DNA from: Kineococcus xinjiangensis
GTDB taxonomy: Bacteria; Actinomycetota; Actinomycetes; Actinomycetales; Kineococcaceae
Length of the DNA stretch: 64,000 nt
NCBI RefSeq assembly: GCF_002934625.1
Contig: NZ_PTJD01000006.1
Location: forward strand, 124,001 to 188,000
Direction: 5' to 3'
The translations under genes and the position numbers were made by a program. Position 1 is the stretch's first letter, and the number at the start of each line of letters is the position of its first letter. This document shows positions 1-9,834 of this stretch, in pieces. The notes under the pieces are model-generated. The model worked only from the letters and a program-made list of their open reading frames with translations. It did not search any database and had not been told where the DNA came from.

Positions 1-99
1 GCCGTGCAGCTGTTGCAGTCGATGAGCATCCGGCACCTCCCACGCCGTCGCGGGCTGCTCGCGCCCGACCGGTCCCTCGACCAGCGATGTGCACGCTAG
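1..99 (+). CDS. possible C-terminal end of a truncated upstream gene
   Basis: Frame 1 is open from the window edge to a TAG at 97-99. It would encode about 32 residues, with a stretch AVQLLQSMSIRHLP that faintly resembles the end of a CBS motif. It would be tail-to-tail with the NYN gene. The fragment is too short to name, and it may be chance readthrough of high-G+C sequence. Confidence 0.25.
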   Translation, partial: AVQLLQSMSIRHLPRRRGLLAPDRSLDQRCAR

Positions 100-154
100 G
101 TGCAGGGTCCGACACGACTTCGCGAGCGGCGGCGGGCCCCGCCCGGGAACAGGC

Positions 155-1528
155 TCAGCCGCGGTTCAGCCGGCCCAGCAGCGCCCGCGACGACACCGGC
201 CGGGCGCCCGCGGCACGCACCCCGGAGACGACCTCCCCGTCGTCGGAGACCACCACCACGACCCGCCCCGGGGGCTCGGCCCGCACCAGCCGCCGGATCA
301 GCTCGTCCGCGGTGCGCCCCGCGGAGCTGAACAGCACCCGCACCCGGCGGGTGCTGGGCGAGGGCACGGGCCCGACCCCGTCGTTGCCGTCGAAGCAGCA
401 GGTCACCTCGACGCCCGTGCGGGCGGCGATCGCCCCCAGCCCGTCCACCAGCCGCCGCCGCTGCTCCAGCAGCGTCAGCTGGCCGAACCCGAGCTTGGTG
501 ACGTTGTAGCCGTCCACGACGAGGTGGGCCCGCGGCAGCGCCAGGAGGTGGTCGAGGGCCGCTGGGTCGGTGGCGGCCAGCGCCCGGGCACCAGGCACGT
601 CCACGGGCGCGGGGCGGGCCACGTCCTCCTCGAGGAGCTCCGCCGCGAGCAGGTCGGCGGGCGAGGACTCCACGGGCGGCAGGGCCAGCTCCCGGCGCAG
701 GGCGGCGGCGGCGTCGAGGAGGGTGTCGAGGAGGAGCCGTGCGCGGACGTCGTCGACGTCCCGGGCCCGGCGGGCGGCCTGCTGCGACTGGGCGGTGCCC
801 TCGCGCAGCTGCCGCTCCACGGCGTCGGCGCGCTCGCGCTGGCGGCCGGCGTCCTCCTGCGCGGCGGCCAGCTCCTCCTGCGCCTGCGCCACGGCCCGCT
901 CCGCGCTGCGCTGCCCCGCCCGGGCCCGGTCGGCGTCGGAGCGGGAGCGCCGCAGCTCGCGCCGGAGCGCGGTCAGCTCCTCCTCCAGGGTCGCCACCCG
1001 GGCCCGCAGCTCGGCCAGCTCCCGGGCGCGCGCCGCCTCCTGCGCCTCCAGCTGCGCCTGGTCGCGGGCCTCCCGGGCGCCGGTGCGGGCGCCGGCGCGC
1101 CGCGCCTCCTCGGCGGCGGCACCTTCCGCGGCCGCCCGGACCCGGTCCCGCCAGTCCCCGGCGCGCAGGAGGTAGGCGGCGACGGCGACGTCGAGCGGCG
1201 CCGCGGTCGGCTCCGGCACGGGGGCGCCGTTCGCGGCCGCGACCGCGGCCGCCCCCGGCCCCGCGGTGGACCACGCGTCGGCCACCGCCCGCCCGAACGC
1301 CGGGTCGGTGGCGAGGCAGGCGGTCAGGGGCTGCGCCCCGGCGCGGGCCCGGCGGGCGGGGGCGAAGGCGCGCACCCGGCGCAGCGGGGCGGGCACGTCG
1401 GCCTCGTCCAGGGCGCCCAGCGCCTCCGCGGCGACCTGGAGGGCACGGCGGAGCACGGGCTCCGGCAGGGCGCCGGGGGACGCGTTCCCGCCCCGTCCGT
1501 CGTCCTCGTGCACCGCTGCGCCTACCAC
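155..1528 (-). CDS. NYN (YacP-like) domain RNA-binding/ribonuclease-like protein
   Basis: About 457 residues. The C-terminal part, from about residue 335, is an NYN domain of the PIN-like nuclease fold. It begins LVVDGYNVTKLGF and has further acidic motifs at CCFDGNDG and VVVSDDGEV, the usual metal-binding aspartates. Before it lies a long Arg/Glu/Ala-rich heptad stretch, about residues 120-270, predicted coiled coil. The N-terminus is alanine-rich. The start is a GTG with AGGAGG four bases upstream; longer antisense readings across the exonuclease gene are shadows. This architecture is common in actinobacteria and is usually annotated only as 'NYN domain protein'. RNA processing or decay is inferred from the fold. 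Confidence 0.85.
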   Translation of the reverse strand: MVGAAVHEDDGRGGNASPGALPEPVLRRALQVAAEALGALDEADVPAPLRRVRAFAPARRARAGAQPLTACLATDPAFGRAVADAWSTAGPGAAAVAAANGAPVPEPTAAPLDVAVAAYLLRAGDWRDRVRAAAEGAAAEEARRAGARTGAREARDQAQLEAQEAARARELAELRARVATLEEELTALRRELRRSRSDADRARAGQRSAERAVAQAQEELAAAQEDAGRQRERADAVERQLREGTAQSQQAARRARDVDDVRARLLLDTLLDAAAALRRELALPPVESSPADLLAAELLEEDVARPAPVDVPGARALAATDPAALDHLLALPRAHLVVDGYNVTKLGFGQLTLLEQRRRLVDGLGAIAARTGVEVTCCFDGNDGVGPVPSPSTRRVRVLFSSAGRTADELIRRLVRAEPPGRVVVVVSDDGEVVSGVRAAGARPVSSRALLGRLNRG

Positions 1529-1636
1529 GTTCCTCCTCCGCTCCGCCCTTCCCGCGACCCGCTCCGGTGCGCTGGGGGAACCGGGGCCCGGCGCGGCCGG
1601 CGGGGGCTGTCCGCACCGGCACCTATGGTGACGGCC

Positions 1637-3559
1637 ATGGGCGCCCTTCCCCCGCGCACCGGGTCCGGCGGCTCCGCGACCGCACGTCCTCCGGTGCCGA
1701 GCCTTCCGCATCCGCCGGCCGCGCGCGGCGGCACCCCCGCGACCACGGGGCTGCGACCGGTCCCCGTGCCGGTGCAGACGAGCATCGAGGACCTCGGGCG
1801 CCCGCTGCACGCCACGACCTTCGTCGTGGTCGACCTGGAGACCACGGGCGGGGCACCGGCGGACGCGGGCATCACCGAGATCGGTGCGGTGAAGGTCCGC
1901 GGCGGGGAGGTCCTCGGGGAGTTCCAGACGCTGGTCAACCCGGGGGTGGGCATCCCCCCGTTCGTCGCGCTGCTCACGGGGATCAACGACGCCATGGTGG
2001 CGGGCGCGCCCCGGCTGGCCGAGGTGCTGCCGAGCTTCCTGGAGTTCGCGCGCGGCGCGGTGCTGGTGGCGCACAACGCGCCCTACGACGTGTCCTTCCT
2101 CAAGGCGGGGTGCGCGAAGGCGCAGCTGGCGTGGCCCGCCCCCGAGGTCGTGGACACCGTGCGGCTGGCCCGGCTGCTCGTGGGCCGCGACGAGGCGCCC
2201 GACCGCAAGCTGGGCACGCTGGCGCGCCTGTTCGGCGCGACGACCACGCCGGACCACCGGGCCCTGTCGGACGCCCGCGCGACCGTGGACGTGCTGCACG
2301 CCCTGCTGGCCCGCCTCGGTGGCAGCGGGGTGCAGACGCTGGAGGACCTGGCCACCTTCACCTCCCGGGTCTCGGCCGCGCGCCGCGCCAAGCGCCACCT
2401 GGCCCTGGGGCTGCCCTCGGCCCCCGGGGTCTACCTCTTCCGCGACGCCGCCGAGCGGGTCCTCTACGTGGGGACGTCGGTGGACCTGCGGAGCAGGGTG
2501 CGCTCGTACTTCACCGCCTCGGAGACCCGCCCGCGCATCACCGAGATGGTGCGGCTGGCCGCGTCGGTGACCCCGGTGGTGTGCACGACGGCGCTGGAGG
2601 CCGAGGTGCACGAGCTGCGGCTCATCGCCGAGCACGACCCGCCGTACAACCGCCGCTCCCGCCGACCGGAGCGCTCCCCGTGGGTGAAGCTGACGGCCGA
2701 GGCGTGGCCGCGCCTGTCGGTGGTGCGCGAGGTGCGCGGTGATGCAGGGGCGGGTGCGCAGTACCTGGGCCCCTTCTCCAGCCCGCGCGCGGCGGAGCTG
2801 GCCGTGGCCGCCCTCCACGAGGCGTTCCCGCTGCGGCAGTGCACCCGGCGCATCCCGCGGCGACCGGCCGCGGACGGGCCCGCGGCGTGCGTCCTGGCGG
2901 AGATGGGCCGTTGCGGGGCGCCCTGCCTGGGGGTGGAGCGCGGCGGTCAGGACGCCGAGGGCTACGCGCGGGTGGTGGAGTCGGTGCGGGCGGCGATGGT
3001 CGCCGACGCCCGGGACGCGGTGGCGGCGCTGCGGGCGCGGATGGGCCTCCTGGCGGAGCAGGAGCGCTACGAGGAGGCCGGCGAGCAGCGCGACCGCCTC
3101 GACGCCTACCTGCGGGCGGCCTCCGCCATGCAGCGGCGGGCGCCGCTGGCGGCCTGCCCCGAGCTCGTCGCGGCGCGGCGCTGCACGGCCCGTCCGGGGT
3201 GGCCCAGCGGGGGCTGGGAGGTGGTGCTGGTGCGCCACGGCCGCCTCGCGGGCACCACGGTGACCCCCGCGGGCGCCGATCCGATGCCGTACGTGGCGGC
3301 GCTGCGGGCCACGGGTGAGGCGGTGGCGGCTCCGGTGCCGCCGGCGACGGCGGCGCTGGCGGCCGAGACGGAGCGGGTGCTGGCGTGGCTGGAGCAGCCG
3401 GGCGTGCGGCTGGTGGACGTCGTGGGCGCCGAGGACGCGCCGTGGGCGTCTCCCGTGCACGGTGCGGCGGGGGCCCGCCACCGCTGGACGTCGGGCGAGC
3501 CGTCCGGTGCGCGGGGACCCGAGACGGCGGGGCCCGGCCCGGCTACGCTGCCCGCGTGA
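1637..3559 (+). CDS. DEDDh exonuclease / GIY-YIG (UvrC-type) endonuclease fusion
   Basis: About 640 residues. Residues ~60-225 are a DnaQ-like DEDDh 3'-5' exonuclease: VVDLETTGG supplies the first Asp/Glu, and the last acidic/His pair is in DHRALSDARATVD. Residues ~260-340 are a GIY-YIG nuclease domain (GVYLFRDAAERVLYVGTS) as in the UvrC N-terminus. A UVR-like helical hairpin (EQERYEEAGEQRDRLDAYL) lies near 470-500. UvrC's C-terminal RNase H-like domain is absent. Such fusions are known in actinobacteria and are thought to act in DNA repair. A TATGGT hexamer at 1624-1629 precedes ATG 1637 by 7 nt, and the alternative ATG 1625 lies inside that hexamer, so 1637 is preferred. The stop overlaps the next start (GTGA). 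Confidence 0.87.
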   Translation: MGALPPRTGSGGSATARPPVPSLPHPPAARGGTPATTGLRPVPVPVQTSIEDLGRPLHATTFVVVDLETTGGAPADAGITEIGAVKVRGGEVLGEFQTLVNPGVGIPPFVALLTGINDAMVAGAPRLAEVLPSFLEFARGAVLVAHNAPYDVSFLKAGCAKAQLAWPAPEVVDTVRLARLLVGRDEAPDRKLGTLARLFGATTTPDHRALSDARATVDVLHALLARLGGSGVQTLEDLATFTSRVSAARRAKRHLALGLPSAPGVYLFRDAAERVLYVGTSVDLRSRVRSYFTASETRPRITEMVRLAASVTPVVCTTALEAEVHELRLIAEHDPPYNRRSRRPERSPWVKLTAEAWPRLSVVREVRGDAGAGAQYLGPFSSPRAAELAVAALHEAFPLRQCTRRIPRRPAADGPAACVLAEMGRCGAPCLGVERGGQDAEGYARVVESVRAAMVADARDAVAALRARMGLLAEQERYEEAGEQRDRLDAYLRAASAMQRRAPLAACPELVAARRCTARPGWPSGGWEVVLVRHGRLAGTTVTPAGADPMPYVAALRATGEAVAAPVPPATAALAAETERVLAWLEQPGVRLVDVVGAEDAPWASPVHGAAGARHRWTSGEPSGARGPETAGPGPATLPA

Positions 3560-3837
3560 TCACCGCCATCGTGCACGTGCAGACCGACGGCCGTCGCATC
3601 CCCGAGGTGGCGGAGGCGCTGGCAGAGGTGCCGGGCGTCTCCGAGGTGTACTCCGTGACCGGCGACGTGGACCTCGTCGCGATGGTCCGGGTGCGCCGCC
3701 ACGAGGAGCTGGCCGACGTCATCGCCGGGCAGGTCAACAAGGTCGACGGGGTGGTGAGCACCGTGACGAACATCGCGTTCCGGGCCTACTCCCGCCACGA
3801 CCTGTCCAGCGCCTTCTCACTCGGCCTGGAGGACTGA
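3556..3837 (+). CDS. stand-alone Lrp/AsnC ligand-binding (RAM) domain protein
   Basis: 93 residues forming one Lrp/AsnC C-terminal alpha-beta domain (VITAIVHVQTDGRRIPEV, then SEVYSVTGDVDLVAMVRV), with no helix-turn-helix. This small family is common in actinobacteria; it may bind amino acids or modulate full-length Lrp proteins. GTG 3556 overlaps the exonuclease stop by GTGA, suggesting coupling. A TACGCT hexamer at 3544-3549, 6 nt upstream, could also give a leaderless transcript. Longer readings of this frame run over the exonuclease C-terminus and are not favoured. Confidence 0.85.
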   Translation: MITAIVHVQTDGRRIPEVAEALAEVPGVSEVYSVTGDVDLVAMVRVRRHEELADVIAGQVNKVDGVVSTVTNIAFRAYSRHDLSSAFSLGLED

Positions 3838-3931
3838 GGACCCCTCCCGGGGCCGCCCGCCGGAGCCGCCCGTCCCGCGGGGCGCGGGCAGCTCCGTGCT
3901 GCACTGACGGGTCCCGCCGGAGCTGACGCCC

Positions 3932-5038
3932 TCAGCCCGCGCTGGCCTCGACCCAGCGCTCGAGGACGCCTGCCGCGGCGCCGGAGTCGAGGGACTCCTC
4001 CGCCCGCCGCACCCCCTCCGCCAGGTGCGCCGGCAGGTCGTCCAGCACCTCCTGCCCCCCGGCCCCGGGTGCCCGCACGCCCGCGGCGAGCATCGCGGCG
4101 GCGGCGTTGAGCACGACGGCGTCGCGGACGGGACCCCGCGTGCCGTCGAGGAGCCGACGGGCCACCGCGGCGTTGTGGGTGGCGTCGTCGCCCCGCAGGT
4201 CCTCCAGGACGGCGGGCGCCATGCCCAGCTCGGCGACGGCGTCGAGGCGTCCCTCGCGGACCCCACCGCCGGGGGTGGCGGACCAGACCCGCGCCGGGGA
4301 GACCGTCGTGAGCTCGTCGAGGCCGTCGTCGCCGCGGAAGACCAGGGCGGAGACGTCCCGGCGGGCGAGGACCCCGGCGACCAGGGGCGCCATGGCCGCG
4401 AACGCGACGCCGATCGCCGCGGCCTGCGGGCGCGCGGGGTTGGTGAGCGGGCCCAGGACGTTGAACGCCGTCGGGATGCCGAGGGCGCGGCGGGTGGGGG
4501 CCGCGTGGCGCATCGCGGGGTGGAAGACCTGGGCGAAGCAGAACGTGATGCCGGCTTCGACGGCGACCTCCGCGACCCGCGCCGGCGGCAGGTCCAGGCG
4601 CACCCCGAGGGCCTCGAGGACGTCGGCGGAGCCGGAGGCGGAGGACGCGGCCCGGTTGCCGTGCTTGACGACGCGGTGCCCGGCCCCGGCGAGCACGAGC
4701 GCGGCCATGGTGGAGATGTTGACGGTGCGCGCCCCGTCGCCGCCGGTGCCGACCAGGTCGACGGCCGGGCCGGGGACGGTGATCGGCACGGCGTGGTCGA
4801 GCATCGCCGCGGCCAGCCCCTCCAGCTCCGCGACCGTCTCGCCCTTGGCGCGCAGGGCGACGAGGAAGCCCGCGAGCTGCACCTCGTTCGCCTCCCCGGC
4901 CATCACCTGGTCCATGGCCCACGAGGTGCTCGCGGCGTCCAGGTCCTCGCCGGCGACGAGGCGGGCGATCAGGTCGGTCCACGTGCGGCGGCCGGCACCG
5001 GGGGTGGCGGGGGCGGGGGGCTGCGCGGAGCTCGTCAT
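3932..5038 (-). CDS. trpD: anthranilate phosphoribosyltransferase
   Basis: 368 residues, close to the family norm. It transfers phosphoribose from PRPP to anthranilate, the second step of the tryptophan branch. The glycine-rich PRPP site [15 protein letters not shown] is intact, followed by [21 protein letters not shown] and the LGPLTNPA motif. The ATG at 5038 has GGAAGG seven bases upstream; the reading frame extends further upstream but is antisense to other sequence. It stands alone, divergent from ctaE, with no other trp genes in the window. Confidence 0.95.
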   Translation of the reverse strand: MTSSAQPPAPATPGAGRRTWTDLIARLVAGEDLDAASTSWAMDQVMAGEANEVQLAGFLVALRAKGETVAELEGLAAAMLDHAVPITVPGPAVDLVGTGGDGARTVNISTMAALVLAGAGHRVVKHGNRAASSASGSADVLEALGVRLDLPPARVAEVAVEAGITFCFAQVFHPAMRHAAPTRRALGIPTAFNVLGPLTNPARPQAAAIGVAFAAMAPLVAGVLARRDVSALVFRGDDGLDELTTVSPARVWSATPGGGVREGRLDAVAELGMAPAVLEDLRGDDATHNAAVARRLLDGTRGPVRDAVVLNAAAAMLAAGVRAPGAGGQEVLDDLPAHLAEGVRRAEESLDSGAAAGVLERWVEASAG

Positions 5039-5335
5039 GGTGCCTTCCGGCCGCTGGCGGAGCGGGAGCGGGCGCGTCCCGGCGGCGCCGAGCGTACCGA
5101 CGTCGCCGGCGCGCGGGCAGACCGCTCCGGACCCCTCCTCCGTCGTGCCCGCGCAGACCTCTGCGGGCGCTCCTGCGGGGCCGTGGCACCGGTGTCCGCC
5201 GGCGCCCGGGACCGCACCGGCGGAGGGGCTGCGCGGCGGCTGCCGGGCGGCTGTGGGGCGTCTCACCCTCCCCCGCGGCGCGTTGAGCCGGGGCGGGCGG
5301 GGCGTCGCCACCCGCTTGGGGCAATAATGACGGTC
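5039..5335. promoter_or_regulatory. divergent promoter region between trpD and ctaE
   Basis: About 300 bp with no gene. Next to ctaE is a conspicuous AT-rich AATAAT at 5323-5328, a good -10 candidate in this G+C-rich background, lying 7 nt before GTG 5336. No clear -35 was found, and no T-box or trp attenuator was recognised on the trpD side. Confidence 0.4.
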
Positions 5336-5983
5336 GTGGCGAGCGCACAGGCAGTCCAGAGCAGCACACCCAGTCCGGCGCACGGGTCGGTGAACCGGCC
5401 CAACGTGGTGTCGGTCGGGGTGATCGTGTGGCTCTCCAGCGAGCTGATGTTCTTCGCCGGCCTCTTCGCGATGTACTTCACGATCCGGGCCGTCGCTCCC
5501 CAGATGTGGGAGACGGGACCGACGCTGCTGAACATCCCCTTCTCCAGCGTGAACACGGCGATCCTCGTGGTCTCGTCGCTGTGGTGCCAGTTCGGCGTCT
5601 TCGCCGCCGAGCGGTTCCAGCCCCGGCGCACGGGCGGGCTCCTCGACTTCAAGCGCTGGGGAATGATCGAGTGGTTCGTGCTGACGTACATCTTCGGCGC
5701 GATCTTCGTCGCCGGGCAGGTGCTGGAGTACGCGGAGCTGATCCACAAGGGGCTCTCGATCAGCACCAACGGCTACGGCTCGGTGTTCTACCTGACGACC
5801 GGCTTCCACGGCCTCCACGTGGTCGGCGGCCTCATCGCCTTCCTCATGGTCATCGGCCGCGCCTTCGCCGCCCGCCGCTTCGGCCACGCGGAGGCGACCA
5901 GCGCGATCGTGGTCAGCTACTACTGGCACTTCGTGGACGTGGTCTGGATCGGCCTGTTCGCCGTGATCTACATCCTCAAGTGA
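5336..5983 (+). CDS. ctaE: cytochrome c oxidase subunit III
   Basis: 215 residues (218 if ATG 5327 is used). Five hydrophobic segments give the short actinobacterial-type subunit III without the two N-terminal helices of longer forms. Diagnostic stretches are [32 protein letters not shown] and [14 protein letters not shown]. It is a membrane part of the aa3 oxidase and is followed by qcrCAB, the usual supercomplex arrangement. The start is uncertain: ATG 5327 overlaps the AATAAT promoter-like hexamer, whereas GTG 5336 lies 7 nt after it, matching many other genes here, so GTG is preferred. Confidence 0.93.
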   Translation: MASAQAVQSSTPSPAHGSVNRPNVVSVGVIVWLSSELMFFAGLFAMYFTIRAVAPQMWETGPTLLNIPFSSVNTAILVVSSLWCQFGVFAAERFQPRRTGGLLDFKRWGMIEWFVLTYIFGAIFVAGQVLEYAELIHKGLSISTNGYGSVFYLTTGFHGLHVVGGLIAFLMVIGRAFAARRFGHAEATSAIVVSYYWHFVDVVWIGLFAVIYILK

Positions 5984-6044
5984 CCGGCTGCCCGCGACCA
6001 GCGCACCCGCCAGCCCAGCAACGACGGAAGCGAGCTCGACGACC

Positions 6045-6890
6045 GTGACCAGGACCCTCTCCGCGCTCAGCGCGCGCCGCCGCCACCCCCTGGCCGTCGT
6101 GCTGCTGATCGCACTGGCCCTGACCCTGACCGGCGGCCTGTACGCCGCCCTCGTGCCCCAGCCGGCCAGCGCGCAGCCGGAGCAGTCGGCGTCGGCCACC
6201 GACATCGCCGAGGGCGAGAAGCTCTTCATCGCCAACTGCGCGACCTGCCACGGCTTCAACGGCGAGGGCGGCGACCCGCAGCCCACCGGGTGGGGCTACG
6301 GCATCACCGGCCCCTCCCTCGTCGGCGTCGGCGCCGCGGCGGTCGACTTCCAGGTCGGCACCGGGCGCATGCCGCTGCCGTACCAGGGCCCGCAGGCCGT
6401 GCCCGCGGAGCGGATCCGCTTCTCCCAGGAGCAGATCAACCAGATGGCGGCCTACGTGGCCTCCCTGGGCCCCGGCCCGGCCATCCCGGCGGAGGAGTTC
6501 CTGGACATCACCGCCCTCACCGAGGAGGAGATCTCCCGGGGGTCGAACATCTTCCGCACCAACTGCGCGATGTGCCACAACTTCGCCGGGGCCGGCGGGG
6601 CGCTGACGAAGGGCAAGGAGGCACCCGCCCTCTTCAACGTGACCGAGCGGCACATCTACGAGGCGATGACCACCGGCCCGCAGTCGATGCCGGTGTTCAA
6701 CGACAACACCATCGCGCCGGAGGACAAGAAGGCGATCATCGGCTTCCTGAAGTCGATCCACAGCCAGCCGGACCCGGGCGGTCTGCCGCTGGGCTACCTC
6801 GGGCCGGTGAGCGAGGGCCTCTTCGCGTGGGTGGCCGGGATCGGCCTCCTCATCGGCTGCGCGGTGTGGCTGGGGATGAAGTCCTCGTGA
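6045..6890 (+). CDS. qcrC: cytochrome bc1 complex diheme cytochrome c subunit
   Basis: 281 residues. An N-terminal hydrophobic segment (about 15-37) is followed by two c-type heme sites, CATCH at 65-69 and CAMCH at 174-178, and a C-terminal anchor near 255-278. Met ligands are plausible in [11 protein letters not shown] and [11 protein letters not shown]. In actinobacteria the diheme QcrC replaces both cytochrome c1 and soluble cytochrome c, passing electrons directly to CuA of CtaC. The start is GTG. It sits between ctaE and qcrA in one operon. Confidence 0.96.
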   Translation: MTRTLSALSARRRHPLAVVLLIALALTLTGGLYAALVPQPASAQPEQSASATDIAEGEKLFIANCATCHGFNGEGGDPQPTGWGYGITGPSLVGVGAAAVDFQVGTGRMPLPYQGPQAVPAERIRFSQEQINQMAAYVASLGPGPAIPAEEFLDITALTEEEISRGSNIFRTNCAMCHNFAGAGGALTKGKEAPALFNVTERHIYEAMTTGPQSMPVFNDNTIAPEDKKAIIGFLKSIHSQPDPGGLPLGYLGPVSEGLFAWVAGIGLLIGCAVWLGMKSS

Positions 6891-6960
6891 GCGGCCGCCG
6901 GATGCGGAACGTGCAGGTGCAGGCGACGGAACAGCCCCGCGCAGGGACAGGACAGGAACG

Positions 6961-8034
6961 ATGACCCAGCAGATCCAGCCGGCTGAGCAGCCGCCGAACC
7001 CGGCACACGGCTCGAGCACCGCCGTCAGCTCCGTGTCGGAGGCGAACTCCGCCGAGCGCTTCACCGACCCGGGGCTGCCGCCGCACCGGCACCGCCTCGT
7101 CGACGTCGACCCGCGCGCGGCCAAGCGCGCGGAGCGGCAGGTCGCGACGCTCTTCATCCTCTCGATGATCGGCACCCTCGGGACGCTCGCCGCGATCATC
7201 GGCATCGAGTACGAGGGCCACAACGAGTACTTCGACCGCCTGGCCGCGGTCAGCCTCTCGACCAAGGCCATCGGCTTCGCGCTGTTCGTGTCGCTGTTCT
7301 GCCTCGGCGTGGGCGCGGTCCACTGGGCCAAGACCCTCATGCCCGACGAGGAGCGCGTGGACTACCGCCACCGCCAGCGCGGCACGGACGCCGAGCGCGC
7401 CCGGGCCGTCGCCATCCTCAAGGACGGCGTGGCGGAGACGGGCCTCGGCCGTCGCCCGCTCATCCGCAACACCCTGATCGGCGCGGCTGCCCTGCTGCCG
7501 CTGTCTGCGCTCTTCTTCTTCCGCGACACCGGTCCTCTGCCGGGCACGGCGCTGGAGCAGACGTGGTGGGACGAGGGCGAGTACCTCATCAAGGACCCCG
7601 AGGGCGGTCGCATCCTCGCCGCGGACGTGCAGCTCGGCTCGATCGTCCACGTCATGCCCGAGACGATCGAGGAGGCCGGTCACGACCTCCTCGCCGAGAA
7701 GGGCAAGGCCGCGGTCATCCTGCTGCGTCTGAAGCCCGAGGAGCTCAACCCGCCGGCAGGCCGGGAGGACTGGGCGGTCGACGGGATCGTCGCCTACTCC
7801 AAGATCTGCACCCACATGGGATGTCCGGTCGCTCTGTACGAGCAGACGACCCACCACCTGCTGTGCCCGTGCCACCAGTCGACCTTCGACGTGACGCAGG
7901 ACTGCAAGGTCATCTTCGGACCGGCCAAGAGGCCGCTCCCCCAACTGCCGATCATGGTCGACGAGGACGGATACTTGGTGGCCAGGGCTGGCTTCCAGGA
8001 GCCCGTCGGACCGAGCTTCTGGGAGCGCGGATGA
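6961..8034 (+). CDS. qcrA: cytochrome bc1 complex Rieske iron-sulfur subunit
   Basis: 357 residues. The actinobacterial N-terminal extension has three hydrophobic segments between about 60 and 185. The C-terminal Rieske domain carries the [2Fe-2S] ligand boxes CTHMGC (283-288) and CPCH (302-305). It accepts electrons from menaquinol at the outer face and passes them to QcrC. The SD AGGACAGGAACG precedes ATG 6961. The stop overlaps the qcrB start by ATGA, indicating translational coupling. Confidence 0.96.
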   Translation: MTQQIQPAEQPPNPAHGSSTAVSSVSEANSAERFTDPGLPPHRHRLVDVDPRAAKRAERQVATLFILSMIGTLGTLAAIIGIEYEGHNEYFDRLAAVSLSTKAIGFALFVSLFCLGVGAVHWAKTLMPDEERVDYRHRQRGTDAERARAVAILKDGVAETGLGRRPLIRNTLIGAAALLPLSALFFFRDTGPLPGTALEQTWWDEGEYLIKDPEGGRILAADVQLGSIVHVMPETIEEAGHDLLAEKGKAAVILLRLKPEELNPPAGREDWAVDGIVAYSKICTHMGCPVALYEQTTHHLLCPCHQSTFDVTQDCKVIFGPAKRPLPQLPIMVDEDGYLVARAGFQEPVGPSFWERG

Positions 8035-9722
8035 GCACCACTGCAAGCCGCCCGGCGTCGCGCCAAGACAAGGCCGCTGCGGGCGTCGCGAACTTCGCCG
8101 ACGACTCCGTCGGCGCCAGCAAGATCGTCAACGGCTTCGCCCGCAAGGTCTTCCCGGACCACTGGTCCTTCATGCTCGGGGAGATCTCGCTCTGGACGTT
8201 CGTCATCCTGCTGCTGACGGGCACGTTCCTGACCTTCTTCTACGTGCCGAGCATGGGCGAGATCCCCTACGAGGGCGTCTACGCCCCCCTGCACGGGCAG
8301 ATCGTGTCCGAGGCGTACGCCTCGTCGCTGGCGATCTCCTTCGACGTCCGCGGCGGTCTGATCATCCGGCAGATCCACCACTGGGCGGCGCTGATCTTCG
8401 TCGCGTCGACCGTGGTGCACATGTTCCGGGTGTTCTTCACCGGCGCGTTCCGCAAGCCGCGTGAGATCAACTGGGTCATCGGTGCGCTGCTCGCCATCCT
8501 GGCCGTCTTCGAGGGCTTCACCGGCTACTCCCTCCCCGACGACCTGCTCTCCGGCACCGGCATCCGCATCGCCCAGGCGATCATGCTCGCGGTGCCCGTG
8601 GTGGGCACCTACCTGAGCTTCTTCTTCTTCGGCGGCGAGTTCCCGGGTCACGTGCTGATCCCGCGCTTCTACGTCATCCACATCCTCCTGCTGCCCGCGA
8701 TCATGCTGGCGCTCATCGCGGCGCACATGTTCCTGCTGGTGCTGCACAAGCACACCCAGTTCCCCGGCCCGGGCCGGACGAACGACAACGTGGTGGGCTT
8801 CCCGCTCTTCCCCGTCTACATGGCGAAGATGGGCGGCTTCTTCTTCATCGTGTTCGGCGTGATCGCGCTGATCTCCGCGTTCGTGGGGATCAACCCGATC
8901 TGGGCCTACGGCCCGTACGACCCCTCCCCCGTGACCGCCGGCTCCCAGCCGGACTGGTACATGGGCTGGCTCGACGGCGCCGTGCGACTGACACCGGGCT
9001 GGTGGGAGTTCACGCTCTGGGGCTTCACGTTCTCGATGAACATCTTCATCCCCACCACGGTGATCATCCTCGTGGTGATGGCGGTGCTCGTCGCCTACCC
9101 GTGGATCGAGCAGATCGCGACGGGTGACTACCGCGAGCACCACCTGCTGGACCGCCCCCGCAACCAGCCGACCCGCACGGGTCTCGGCGTGATGGCGCTG
9201 ACGTTCTACGTCATCCTGCTCATCAGCGGCGGCAACGACATCATCGCCCACATGCTGAACCTCAGCATCAACGACCTCACCCGGGGTCTGCGCCTGCTGC
9301 TGTTCGTCCTGCCGCCGATCGCGTTCTGGGTCACCAAGCGGATCTGCCTCGGCCTCCAGCGCCGCGACCGCGAGAAGGCCCTCCACGGGCGCGAGACGGG
9401 CCGCATCGTCCGCCTCCCCCACGGTGAGTTCATCGAGGTCCACGCGCCCCTCGACGAGTACGAGCGGTGGATGCTCGTCCAGCACGAGAGCCAGCGTCCG
9501 CTGGAGCTGCAGCCGGCCGCGGGGGCGAACCCCGACACCCTGTTCGGCAAGGTGCAGCACGCCCTGTCGCGCTTCTACTTCGACGACCGGGTGGAGCCCG
9601 TCACCCCGGCGGAGCTGGAGGCGGCGCACCACCACCACGGTCACGGTGGTGAGCACGCGGCGATCGACCCCTCGGAGAAGGGCAGCGCCAAGACCACCAA
9701 CTCGCTGACCACCCAGGGCTGA
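8031..9722 (+). CDS. qcrB: cytochrome bc1 complex cytochrome b subunit
   Basis: 563 residues with multiple membrane segments. The heme-ligand histidines fall in RQIHHWAALIFVASTVVHMF and in IHILLLPAIMLALIAAHMF. The quinol-site motif appears as a PDW variant in GSQPDWYMGWLDG. It has the long actinobacterial C-terminal extension, ending in a His-rich stretch (AAHHHHGHGGEH). It forms the menaquinol oxidation/reduction sites of the complex. It is the last gene of ctaE-qcrCAB and is followed by a strong hairpin. Confidence 0.96.
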   Translation: MSTTASRPASRQDKAAAGVANFADDSVGASKIVNGFARKVFPDHWSFMLGEISLWTFVILLLTGTFLTFFYVPSMGEIPYEGVYAPLHGQIVSEAYASSLAISFDVRGGLIIRQIHHWAALIFVASTVVHMFRVFFTGAFRKPREINWVIGALLAILAVFEGFTGYSLPDDLLSGTGIRIAQAIMLAVPVVGTYLSFFFFGGEFPGHVLIPRFYVIHILLLPAIMLALIAAHMFLLVLHKHTQFPGPGRTNDNVVGFPLFPVYMAKMGGFFFIVFGVIALISAFVGINPIWAYGPYDPSPVTAGSQPDWYMGWLDGAVRLTPGWWEFTLWGFTFSMNIFIPTTVIILVVMAVLVAYPWIEQIATGDYREHHLLDRPRNQPTRTGLGVMALTFYVILLISGGNDIIAHMLNLSINDLTRGLRLLLFVLPPIAFWVTKRICLGLQRRDREKALHGRETGRIVRLPHGEFIEVHAPLDEYERWMLVQHESQRPLELQPAAGANPDTLFGKVQHALSRFYFDDRVEPVTPAELEAAHHHHGHGGEHAAIDPSEKGSAKTTNSLTTQG

Positions 9723-9743
9723 GCCCGGACCAGCGCACGCGAG

Positions 9744-9773
9744 GGGCCCGGCAGGATTCGTCCTGCCGGGCCC
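9744..9773 (+). terminator. terminator of the ctaE-qcrCAB operon
   Basis: A perfect 13-bp stem with a TTCG tetraloop (GGGCCCGGCAGGA / TCCTGCCGGGCCC), 22 bp after the qcrB stop. A T-rich tail is nearly absent, as is usual in high-G+C actinobacteria. Confidence 0.85.
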
Positions 9774-9834
9774 TTCGCGTTCCCGCCCCAGGCCCCGGGA
9801 AGGCCATCGACCCGGACGCCGCTAGCGTGCCGGT

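Noticed and set aside
155-3481. Very long minus-strand open frame across the exonuclease gene
   Set aside because: Only the part below about 1528 has NYN-family sequence; the rest is a low-complexity shadow of the plus-strand exonuclease codons.
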